From assembly GCA_003054695.1 (NCBI GenBank), contig QAZA01000045.1, positions 496,001 through 560,000 of the forward strand: 64,000 nucleotides of DNA, given 5' to 3'. The DNA is from Verrucomicrobia bacterium LW23 (GTDB lineage: Bacteria; Verrucomicrobiota; Verrucomicrobiia; Methylacidiphilales; UBA1321). Below the pieces are notes generated by a model. The model searched no databases. It was not told where the DNA came from and worked only from the letters and a program-made list of their open reading frames with translations. The position numbers were made by a program, and so were the translations under genes. Every line of letters begins with the position of its first letter. Within the stretch, counting starts at the first letter, position 1. Below, piece by piece: positions 54,086-62,416 of this stretch.

Positions 54086-56110
54086 ATGAGCGAACCCGCT
54101 TCCTTTGCCACCGAATCTATCGACCGCCTCGTCGTCAACACCATCAAGACACTCACCATTGATGCGGTCGAGAAAGCCAAATCCGGGCACTGCGGCCTTC
54201 CCATGGGCTGCGCCGATTTTTCCTTTGTCCTCTGGACGAAGTTCCTCGACATCAACCCGGCCAACCCCAAGTGGCACGCTCGCGATCGCTTTGTGCTGAG
54301 CGCTGGGCACGGCTCCATGCTCATCTACTCCTGGCTGCACCTGGCCGGCTTTGAGTCGGTGACGCTGGACAAGATCAAAAATTTCCGCCAGGCGCACAGC
54401 GGCACCCCCGGCCACCCGGAGAGCCACGAGACGCTGGGTGTGGAAGTGACCACCGGCCCGCTGGGTCAGGGCACCGGTAACTCCGTCGGCCTGGCCATTG
54501 CCAGCAAGTACTACGCGGCCACCTTTAACACGCCGGACTTCACGCTCGTCGACAACAAGGTGTACGCCATCGTCTCCGACGGCGACCTGCAGGAGGGCAT
54601 CAGCCACGAGGCCGCCTCCCTGGCCGGCCACCTGGGCCTGGACAACCTGGTGTGGTTCTACGACGACAACGAAGTTTCCATCGAAGGCAAGACGTCCCTC
54701 TCCTACAGCGACAATGTGCCCGCCCGCTTTCAGGGCTACAACTGGCACGTTATCGACCTGCCGGACGGCCACGACCACAAGGCGATTGAAACCGCGCTGA
54801 CCGAGGCGAAGTCCATTAAGGGCAAGCCCACCATCATCATCGGCCGCACCGTCATCGGCCAGGGCAGCCCCAAGCTGCAGGGCCAACCCAAAGCGCACTC
54901 CGACGCCTTTGGCCCCGCCGAAGTGGCCGCCACCAAAAAGAACCTCGGCTGGCCGGAAGACGCCGACTTTCTCATCCCCGCCCGCGTCACCGAATTCTTT
55001 GCCGAGAAGCGCAAGGAGTGGGCCGCGAAGGAAGCCGCCTGGAACGCCACGTTTGCCGAATACAGCGCCAAGTACCCCGAGAAGGCCGCGCTGTGGGACA
55101 AGTTCCTGAAGCTCGAGATCCCCGCCGACCTGGCCCGCAAGCTCCCCACCTTCCCCGCCGGCAAGGCAGCCGCCACCCGCAACAGCGGCGGCGACGTGCT
55201 GAAGGCCGTGTTTGCGGAAGTGCCCTTCCTGATCGGCGGCAGCGCCGACCTGGCGCCCAGCACCAAAACGTGGATCAAGGAGTACGGCTCCTTCCTCAAG
55301 GGCGAGTACGCCGGCCGCAACCTGCACTTCGGTATCCGCGAGCACGCGATGGGCACCGTCGTCGCGGGCATCGGCTACTACGGCGGCCTCATCGGCTTCG
55401 GCAGCACGTTCTTTGTGTTTACGGACTACATGCGCCCCCCGATCCGCCTCGGCGCGCTCAGCTCCATCCCCGGCATCTACGTCTTTACGCACGATTCCAT
55501 CTTCGTCGGCGAAGACGGCCCGACGCACGAGCCCGTAGAGCACCTGGCGACGCTGCGCGCCATCCCCAACGTCATGGTCATCCGCCCCAGCGACGCCAAT
55601 GAGAGCGCCTACGCCTGGGTGGCCGCGCTTAACCACAAGACGGGCCCGACCGTCCTGGCCCTTACCCGCCAGAACATCCCCACCTTTGACCGCACCAAGG
55701 TGGCCGGCGCCGAAAACCTCCTGAAGGGCGGCTACGTCCTGTGGGACAGCAAGCCCGGCACCACGCCGGAGTTGATCCTCATCGGCACGGGCTCCGAAGT
55801 GCACCTGGCCCTCGGCGCCGCCGAGAAGCTGGCCGAAGAAGGCAAAGCCGTCCGCGTCGTGGCCCTGCCCAGCTGGGACATTTACGAGGCACAAACCGCC
55901 GAGTACAAGGAGAGCGTCCTGCCCGCCGCCGTCACCAAGCGCGTGGCCGTGGAAGCCGGCATCACCTTCGGCTGGGAGCGCTACACCGGCTTTGCCGGCA
56001 AGACGGTGACCATGAGCACCTTCGGCATGTCCGCCCCGTACGAGAAGGTGGCCGAAGAGTTCGGCTTCACCGTCGACAACGTGCTGGCGACTGCCAAGTC
56101 CCTGCTGTAA
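54086..56110 (+). CDS. tkt: Transketolase
   Basis: The 674-residue thiamine diphosphate enzyme moves two-carbon units in the pentose phosphate pathway. SGHCGLPMGCADF contains the active-site His35; TGPLGQGTGNSVGLAIA, VSDGDLQEGISHEAASLAGHLGL (ThDP/Mg site) and GIREHAMGTVVAGIGYYGG (catalytic Glu) follow, as do FVGEDGPTHEPVEHLA and GSEVHLAL. Length is typical of bacterial transketolase. The ATG at 54086 is the only reasonable start. A GC-rich terminator is 110 bp downstream. Confidence 0.96.
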   Translation: MSEPASFATESIDRLVVNTIKTLTIDAVEKAKSGHCGLPMGCADFSFVLWTKFLDINPANPKWHARDRFVLSAGHGSMLIYSWLHLAGFESVTLDKIKNFRQAHSGTPGHPESHETLGVEVTTGPLGQGTGNSVGLAIASKYYAATFNTPDFTLVDNKVYAIVSDGDLQEGISHEAASLAGHLGLDNLVWFYDDNEVSIEGKTSLSYSDNVPARFQGYNWHVIDLPDGHDHKAIETALTEAKSIKGKPTIIIGRTVIGQGSPKLQGQPKAHSDAFGPAEVAATKKNLGWPEDADFLIPARVTEFFAEKRKEWAAKEAAWNATFAEYSAKYPEKAALWDKFLKLEIPADLARKLPTFPAGKAAATRNSGGDVLKAVFAEVPFLIGGSADLAPSTKTWIKEYGSFLKGEYAGRNLHFGIREHAMGTVVAGIGYYGGLIGFGSTFFVFTDYMRPPIRLGALSSIPGIYVFTHDSIFVGEDGPTHEPVEHLATLRAIPNVMVIRPSDANESAYAWVAALNHKTGPTVLALTRQNIPTFDRTKVAGAENLLKGGYVLWDSKPGTTPELILIGTGSEVHLALGAAEKLAEEGKAVRVVALPSWDIYEAQTAEYKESVLPAAVTKRVAVEAGITFGWERYTGFAGKTVTMSTFGMSAPYEKVAEEFGFTVDNVLATAKSLL

Positions 56111-56222
56111 GTCGATCCGCCCAAGCTGCTTGCAGCAGCTGGTGACAGCCTGCAACTGCAACGCTCAGCCACGCCTCGCGCGGGCTGAGCGGCGCCGGAT
56201 TTGTCAGCAGGTTATCAAGCCG

Positions 56223-56261
56223 CCGCCGGCCGCTGTGCACAAGCGCAGCGCCGGCGGTTTT
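56223..56261 (+). terminator. Terminator downstream of tkt
   Basis: GCCGCCGGC-CGCTG pairs with CAGCG-CCGGCGG, with one bulged C, followed by TTTT. The stem is very GC-rich. Confidence 0.65.
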
Positions 56262-56354
56262 GCGTTGCCGGGCTGTGCGTGCGGGCAGTGATTCCTGCCT
56301 ACCCGGGGTAGTCTTCGCACAAGAATGCTCCGGCCAAGCCAGGGCTATGGTATG

Positions 56355-56427
56355 GAACGGCTCCGCCGTTCTCGGAGCGCGACGCCGGGGGCAACGCCCT
56401 TTTGCGAACGTCACGGCTCCGCCGTTC
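56355..56427. repeat. Two short hairpin repeats CGGCTCCGCCGTTCTCGGAG
   Basis: ACGGCTCCGCCGT forms a 5-6 bp hairpin and is followed by TCTCGGAG in both copies (about 56356 and 56405). They lie between tkt and the glycoside hydrolase gene; nothing else is seen in that 388-bp gap. Confidence 0.45.
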
Positions 56428-56498
56428 TCGGAGACCTAACCGCGTGACATGGGGAGGACGGGCCGAAAAGTCAGTTCCTCCCGCAAGGGTTGGCTGGC

Positions 56499-58739
56499 TT
56501 ACTTCTTTTCCGCAGCCTTGTCGGGGGGCGCTTGCGAACGGGCCGCATGCTTGCCGTAGCGTACCTCGTACATCTCGCCGTGGATCTGCCGCGCGGCGGC
56601 GATGAGCTCCGTGTAGGGGGTATCCGTAATGCTCAGGAAGCCGACGTTGCCGTTCTCGCCGTCCATGCCGCGGCCGGTGATGGACTGATCCCACAGCTGA
56701 AACCAGTGCGCGCCTACAAAGTTGCGCAGGGCCAGCACGCTGCGCAGGTAATCCTGATAGGCGCGGCCGCGGCCCGCCTGGTCGGCCACGCCCACCAGGC
56801 CGGTGTCGAACACGCCGCGGTCGGTGGCGGCAAAGTGGAACTCGCCGATGACGACGGGTTTGTCGTACTTGTCCAGAAAATCAAGGTCCTTGGCGTTAAC
56901 GCGCAGGCGGTAGATGTTGAACGAGAACGCATCGCTGTGCTTCGCCGCGCCGTCCAGAATCTCCGGCGAGAAGCCCGCAAAGCGGCAGCCCAGGTACAGG
57001 TGCTTCGGATTGGCCGCGCGGATGGCCGCCGCGACGGTGCCGAAGTACTTGTCCGCAAAGTCGGTCAGCAGCATGGAGAGATCCGCCTTCAGGCCGTCGG
57101 AGTAGGGCTCCTGCGGGTTGACGGGCGCGTTCATCGCGTTCCAGTCGGCAAAGGTGGTGCCCCAGGCGGTGTTGAGCTTGGCAATGTCGCCGTGCTTCTT
57201 CTTCAGCAGCTCAATAAAGGCGCGCTTGGCGGGGGATTTGTCGGCGGGGCTTTTCAGCGCCGTCAGCACCAGTGTGTAGTGCGATTTGGGGCCGCCGCGC
57301 CAGTAGCCCAGGTGCTCCTCGTTACCCACAAAATAGCCCAGAAAGTACGGGTCATCCTTAATGCGCGAGGCCTGCGCGTTGATGGCGTTGGCCGTGTCGG
57401 TTGCAAACACCGGGTCGTAGGGATCGTGCATGGCGCGGACCTGCTCGGCGCCGGTGGAGATGCGGGCGTGCTTGCCGGTTACCCACACGGTGGCGGTGTA
57501 AGGCACCTTGCCGTTGTTAAACGTCTCCCAGCTGGAGAAGCCGCCCACGGTGTTGAAGCCCCATGAGATCATGCGCGTATAAGCCCTTGAGTACCACAGG
57601 TTTTTGAAATCCGCCCCGTACTTGCGCTCCAGATTGGGCAGCTGAAAGGAGATCGTTTTGCCATCCTTGCCGGCGTATTTGGCGAGGGTCGGATCGGTGG
57701 CCGGCGTGGCGGAGAACATGTACTCGCGGCCCTTGAGGATGGTCGACTCGCCCATGCCGACGCACGTGGGGCCAAAGGAGAGGAACAGCCGGCCTTCGGG
57801 GTCGACAAAGCTCCACTTGTCCTGGTACTTGGCCAGGCGGAAGTAGCCGGTGGCCTCCAGCTGCGGGCCGTTGGCCCAGCCGCCAAACTTATTGCGTTGC
57901 GGCACAGCGGGATGCGCCGCCAGGTCCGCGTCTTCCTTCTTTAACTGCGCGGCAAAGTCGGCGTCGCTGGTGATTTTGCCGGGCCAGTCCTCGCGGGAGT
58001 ACTGCCCGTACTTGTCGACGATGTTGGAGAAATCCTGCGAGCGGCCGGGAATGAGGCGCACGTTATCGACGATAAGCACCTGGTCGGCGTGCTGGCGGCC
58101 CATGAAGATCTGCCACTTGACGATGTGGCCCCAGTCAAACGGCCCGGTGCCGGTGGAGCCGAGGTTGCGGTACTCGCCAAAGCCGGGCAGGCCCTTCATG
58201 CCCAGGGAGGCGGGGTCGACGCCGAACGGCATAACAAAGGTGACGCGCTGCCTGCCGTCGATGGAGCCTTTGCCGGAGCGCGAGTGGTTGCCGTTGCCGT
58301 CCGCCTTCTCGGAGCTGTCGATGCGCACGCCGAACGCGACGGTATCGACGTTGGGGTTGTAGACATCAAAAATAAGGCCGCCATAGCCACGGAAATCGGC
58401 CGCCGGCACCTGGTTAAAGAAGACGGAGGGCCAGGCCTCGCCGGGTTTGAGGGTGATACGCAGCGCCTTGGAGCCCTCGCTGGCGCCTTCGGTAACGGGC
58501 TCGGCGGTCGCGCCGTTGGGCTTGAGGTTCGCCAGATCGGCCTCCGCCTCAAAGCCGGTAAGGAATCTGGTATCCTTGCGGAGTTCCGCGGGAGCGGCGG
58601 GGGAAGAGGCCGCAGGCGCAGGAGCAGGCTCAGCGCCCGCGATGGAAATGCCTGAGAGCAAAGCGATTGCGGCAAAACCCGCAAGGCGCCCGGCGTTGGC
58701 AGAGGAGGAAGGAAGACGGCAAGGGCGACGGAAACTCAT
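56499..58739 (-). CDS. Secreted GH50/agarase-like clan GH-A glycoside hydrolase
   Basis: The 746-residue product begins with a signal peptide (MSFRRPC, a Leu/Ala core, SIAGAEPAPA). Residues about 60-240 form a beta-sandwich-like domain (DVYNPNVDTVAFGVRID, VDNVRLIPG). The catalytic barrel starts with KWSFVDPEGRLFLSFG, a sequence seen in beta-agarases and related hydrolases. Acid/base Glu474 in FVGNEEHLGYW and nucleophile Glu633 in VVIGEFHF give the two clan GH-A carboxylates. It probably degrades a galactose-containing polysaccharide outside the cytoplasm; the exact substrate is open. ATG 58739 is preferred to a GTG six bases upstream. It is monocistronic. Confidence 0.78.
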   Translation of the reverse strand: MSFRRPCRLPSSSANAGRLAGFAAIALLSGISIAGAEPAPAPAASSPAAPAELRKDTRFLTGFEAEADLANLKPNGATAEPVTEGASEGSKALRITLKPGEAWPSVFFNQVPAADFRGYGGLIFDVYNPNVDTVAFGVRIDSSEKADGNGNHSRSGKGSIDGRQRVTFVMPFGVDPASLGMKGLPGFGEYRNLGSTGTGPFDWGHIVKWQIFMGRQHADQVLIVDNVRLIPGRSQDFSNIVDKYGQYSREDWPGKITSDADFAAQLKKEDADLAAHPAVPQRNKFGGWANGPQLEATGYFRLAKYQDKWSFVDPEGRLFLSFGPTCVGMGESTILKGREYMFSATPATDPTLAKYAGKDGKTISFQLPNLERKYGADFKNLWYSRAYTRMISWGFNTVGGFSSWETFNNGKVPYTATVWVTGKHARISTGAEQVRAMHDPYDPVFATDTANAINAQASRIKDDPYFLGYFVGNEEHLGYWRGGPKSHYTLVLTALKSPADKSPAKRAFIELLKKKHGDIAKLNTAWGTTFADWNAMNAPVNPQEPYSDGLKADLSMLLTDFADKYFGTVAAAIRAANPKHLYLGCRFAGFSPEILDGAAKHSDAFSFNIYRLRVNAKDLDFLDKYDKPVVIGEFHFAATDRGVFDTGLVGVADQAGRGRAYQDYLRSVLALRNFVGAHWFQLWDQSITGRGMDGENGNVGFLSITDTPYTELIAAARQIHGEMYEVRYGKHAARSQAPPDKAAEKK

Positions 58740-58832
58740 ACGCACAATTTATGGCAAAAGCAGCCATCCGCAAAGTGCATATGCTGACCGCAGGTGTGTC
58801 AGAATCTGACCGGGGAGGGGGACTGGAGGGGA

Positions 58833-59214
58833 TTATTTATCCACGGATTGCACGGATTACACGGACAGGGAGATGGAAACGGGGAGTATGCAGGACCTCC
58901 CGCAATCCGAACCTTGGTGCCTTTGTGTCTTGGTGGTTAATCTCCCTTTGTGCAGCTCCTGCTTCAGGATGTATGGGAAGGAATTCTAACCACCCCTTAA
59001 GACCAATTCGCAAAGGAGAAGAAGTCAATATTCGACTGAGGAGCAACGCGGGCGCCGGGCTTTTTTCAACGCGTCAGGTGCGAAGATTGGGGTGTTATAG
59101 GGTACCAGAAGGGTATAGAGAGTGTTTATCCCTTGCTCCAGGCATGGCAAAGGGACGGTACCGCAATCGGCTCCCGTCCCCTTCCGTGTAATCTGTGTAA
59201 TCCGTGGTTAAAAC
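58833..59214. repeat. Intergenic ATCCGTG repeat pair around 380 bp
   Basis: Left TTTATCCACGGATTGCACGG continues ATTACACGG; right CCGTGTAATCTGTGTAATCC continues GTGGTTAAAA and is its approximate inverse. A third related block, CTTTGTGTCTTGGTGGTTAA, is at about 58922-58941. No gene is supported between them. Confidence 0.6.
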
Positions 59215-59234
59215 TCCCCGGACTCCTCCCGGCG

Positions 59235-61475
59235 TTACGCCTCGTCGGGCATCAGCGTTACGGTCACGCGGTCGATGCCTTCTTTGGCGAACTCGCTGGT
59301 GGGGCAGAGGCGTTTGGCGCGGAGGTACCAGGTGAGGCTGCTGCCCAGCTGTTTCTTTTTCTCCAGGTCCTTGGCGCGGCGGATGCAGTTGACGAACTCG
59401 GCGGCGCGGGTGGTGTAGTCGGCGCGCACCTGGGCCAGCTTCAGGTCGTCGGGGTACTTTTCGGCGGCCAGTTCCACGCTTTCCCAGGCGCCGGCGTACT
59501 CGTTGCGCTTGGCAAGCTCCTCGGCGCGCACCAGGCTCATCTCGATGATGGTCATGTCTTCCAGCACTTTCTTCAGCTCCTTGGCTTTGTCCGGGTAGGC
59601 GGCCATGGCGGCGATGAAGCGCATGCGGTCTTCGTAGATCTGCCGGTAGTTCTTCTGCGCCAGCAGGCGTTCAAAGTCGATGGTAGCCTGGTTGACGACG
59701 TCGCCCTTCTTGAAGATGCCGCTGGCCACTTCCTCCAGCTGCGGGTTGCGCGGCCAGATTTCCGTGGCGGCTTTCAGCTCGGCTTCCATCGTCACGCCGT
59801 CGCCGGTCATCGCCGCGTTTTTGGCTTTGGCCAGGTGCATGGCGCTGACTTTCTTGGCGGTCTCGATAACCGTCATCGCCTTGGAGCTGTCGAAGTCCTT
59901 GGCAATGGCCTCGATTTCCTTCAGCAGCGTCTCGGCGCGGCCATAGTCCTTCACGTCCAGCGCGGAGAGCAGCTGGTTGCCTTTTTGCGAGTACTCCAGC
60001 GCGCGGCGCTTGGCATCGCGGGGCAGTTTGCGGATGTAGGAGACGTACTCGCCCAGCACAAAGGTCTCCTGCAGGCGCTCGGTGGCGCTGGCAAGCTCGC
60101 CCTTGCTTAGCAGGAACTGGTAGGCTTCCACACCTTCGCGCACGTCGGAGATAGCCTGGGAGGCCATCGTCTCCAGCAGCACCATGGTTACCGGCAGGCC
60201 GGAGTTCATGGTCAGGATCTTCTGCGCGTCGCGGTTGACGTTCATGCGGCTGTTGCCATCGTCAAACAGCACGCGGTAAAACCGGCCGGCCATCAGCACG
60301 TGCTGAAAGCGGCGTTGCATAAAGAATTGCAGCACAAGGGCCTGGTACTGAATTTTGGCCTGCAGCTCGGTAATATCCGTCTTGCTCTGGTTAATCTTGA
60401 TACGCGCTTCGGTCTCGGCCAGGCGCTTGGCGTAGGGCGTCATTTTGGTGTAGCGCGCTTCCTCGTTATTCTTTTGCTGCTGCATTTGCCGCGTGTTGGC
60501 GCCGCCCTGTCCGCCGCCGCCGCTGTTGCGGCTGGAGTTATTGTTACCGGTGGTAATGTTGGGCGTGACGGAAGGCGCGGTAACCGAGTTGCCGCCCTGG
60601 CCGGTCTGCAGGGGGTTGTCATCCATGGTGAGCTGCAGGCCCCATTCGAGGCTTTCGCGCTCCTTTTGCAGCTCCTTAATGGCGTTGTCCACGCGGTCCT
60701 GCTCCTTTTTGGCAAGCAGGGCGGAGTAGATGGCATCGGCCAGGTTCTCGCTCAGGCGCGAGTCCTGCTGGTAGGTGGCGGCGCGGATGAGCAGTGCGGA
60801 CGCGCGGTCCACACTGGCGCCGTTGACGTTGCTGGGGTGCAGAATCTGCATGATCTGCTCGATGAGCTTCTGGTACGCGGCGTCGTCGGCCATGCTTTCT
60901 TCGCTGGCGTTGAGGTACTTCTCAAAGCGGGCGCGAAAGAGGCGGTTGTCCGATACATTCCAGGTGGTGCCGTTCCAGGAGACGATGCCCTTGGCGGGAT
61001 CGATCTGGGGCATCATGGTGCTGCCGGCGCCGATGAGGTTTTCCATCGGCAGGCCGCCCAGGGTGCCGGGGGTGACGGTGGCGCCGGGCGTGGTTGCCGC
61101 GCCGGGTGCGGCCGCGCCTCCACCGGCGGGGGTGGTGCCGCCGCCCGGGGTTTGTCCGCCGCCGTTGTTGCTGGAGCTACCGCCGCCGTTATCGGAGTTA
61201 TCCCCACCCCCGTTGTTGTTATTATTATTGTTTTGATCTCCGCCGCCGCGACGCCCGCGGCCGCCGCCGCTCGGATCAAAGCTGCCGCCGCCGCCACGAT
61301 CCCAGCTGCCGCCACCGCCGCGGGAGCGCCGCCCACCGCCCCCTTCATCCTGCGCGTGCAGCAGGGGAATCATAGGCTGGGCGACCACGGCGCCGACGGC
61401 CAGCGCGGCAATAAGCCGGAACGTTGCGGTGGGGATAAAGCGCCGGCAGGGCAATAGCAGGGTGGGGCGTCTCAT
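59235..61475 (-). CDS. Secreted repeat protein with Gly/Asn-rich linker and helical repeats
   Basis: The 746-residue product has a signal peptide (MRRPTLLLPCRRF, a hydrophobic core, cleavage near LLHAQDEG). Residues about 45-140 are low complexity: Gly/Arg repeats, a seven-Asn run and Gly/Ser/Asn and Pro/Thr stretches. The rest is alpha-helical with TPR-like segments (RALEYSQKGNQLLSALDVKDYGRAETLL, given by parts EYSQKGNQLLSAL and YGRAETLLKEIEAIA), and C-terminal SSLTWYLRAKRLCPTSEFA. Such proteins are found in Verrucomicrobia and may organise an envelope complex. It follows the 134-residue anchored protein on the same strand by 180 bp. Function unknown. Confidence 0.75.
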   Translation of the reverse strand: MRRPTLLLPCRRFIPTATFRLIAALAVGAVVAQPMIPLLHAQDEGGGGRRSRGGGGSWDRGGGGSFDPSGGGRGRRGGGDQNNNNNNNGGGDNSDNGGGSSSNNGGGQTPGGGTTPAGGGAAAPGAATTPGATVTPGTLGGLPMENLIGAGSTMMPQIDPAKGIVSWNGTTWNVSDNRLFRARFEKYLNASEESMADDAAYQKLIEQIMQILHPSNVNGASVDRASALLIRAATYQQDSRLSENLADAIYSALLAKKEQDRVDNAIKELQKERESLEWGLQLTMDDNPLQTGQGGNSVTAPSVTPNITTGNNNSSRNSGGGGQGGANTRQMQQQKNNEEARYTKMTPYAKRLAETEARIKINQSKTDITELQAKIQYQALVLQFFMQRRFQHVLMAGRFYRVLFDDGNSRMNVNRDAQKILTMNSGLPVTMVLLETMASQAISDVREGVEAYQFLLSKGELASATERLQETFVLGEYVSYIRKLPRDAKRRALEYSQKGNQLLSALDVKDYGRAETLLKEIEAIAKDFDSSKAMTVIETAKKVSAMHLAKAKNAAMTGDGVTMEAELKAATEIWPRNPQLEEVASGIFKKGDVVNQATIDFERLLAQKNYRQIYEDRMRFIAAMAAYPDKAKELKKVLEDMTIIEMSLVRAEELAKRNEYAGAWESVELAAEKYPDDLKLAQVRADYTTRAAEFVNCIRRAKDLEKKKQLGSSLTWYLRAKRLCPTSEFAKEGIDRVTVTLMPDEA

Positions 61476-61655
61476 GTGGCAAGGGGAGGGTAAGGGGCGG
61501 CGGAGGATGTTGCGGCGCAAGCCGCGACGATGGGGAGGCGTTGGGGCGTAGGGGCGTTTAGGCGTGGCGGAGAGTGTCGGGAGAGCGAAGCGGCGGGCAA
61601 GGCGCGGGCGTGCGCCCGGGTGCAAGGAGGAGCGGACAGGGCAGGCCAGAGAGCC

Positions 61656-62060
61656 TTACGCCTTGGTCATCTCCAACACACGCAGCACGCCGCCTTCTTC
61701 CACCTTGATTTTGAAGAGGTACTTCTGGCCCTTGAAGATCTGCACGCGGCTGAGGGAGGAGGGGACGAGCACGGGGATCAGCTCCACGTTGCTTCCGTCG
61801 CGCGATTCGATGGAGAAGAGGCGGCCGTGGCCGGGCTCGTTGCGCAGCTGCGTGTCGATAGTGCCTTCAATCTTGTAGATATTGCCGGTAAGGCTTGTCG
61901 GGCTGTCGTACAGCGCCTTGATCTCCAGCACGGGCAGTGTGCGGAAGGGATCTGAGCCAAAGTTATAAATATAGTAGGCGCCCGCAACGCTGCCGCTGAT
62001 GAGCAGGAAAAGCAGCGCTATGGTAATGGTACGGGAGCCGGATTGACCGCGTCGTTTCAT
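61656..62060 (-). CDS. Small membrane-anchored protein with OB-like domain
   Basis: The 134-residue product starts MKRRGQSGSRTITIALLF, a basic tip followed by one membrane helix, and has a C-terminal beta-rich domain (SLTGNIYKIEGTIDTQLRN, GRLFSIESRDGSNVELIPVLVP, GQKYLFKIKVEEGGVLRVLEM, given in parts). An OB-fold-like arrangement is suggested by the strand pattern, which is an inference. A start at 62141 would add a Pro-rich segment. It precedes the secreted repeat protein and may act with it. Confidence 0.68.
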   Translation of the reverse strand: MKRRGQSGSRTITIALLFLLISGSVAGAYYIYNFGSDPFRTLPVLEIKALYDSPTSLTGNIYKIEGTIDTQLRNEPGHGRLFSIESRDGSNVELIPVLVPSSLSRVQIFKGQKYLFKIKVEEGGVLRVLEMTKA

Positions 62061-62416
62061 GGAGTGGCGTTTCGCAGGTAGGGGACCAGGCGACGAAGGC
62101 GTGGTGGCGGGGGTAGGCGGGCTGGCGGGTTGGACAGGCATGGCGGTGGTTCTCGCGCAAGGCGTTCTGGTTAAGCGATTTGCGGTGGCGGTGGAGAGCT
62201 TTGTCCAGGGCGGGCCAGTGGCGTGGGGCCTTGCGTTTCGGTGCGGTTGCGAGAAATACCCACATAACCTTACCACACTGATGTCGCGTTGTCCCTTGCA
62301 GAGTTGCCGTCAGGGCGAAGCAGTTAAATATCTTTTATAGTTTACCTGTTAATTGCGGCCAACCAAGGTGGCGGCGTGGCGGTTGGCGGATGAAGTCCCC
62401 AATACCACTTCAACAC

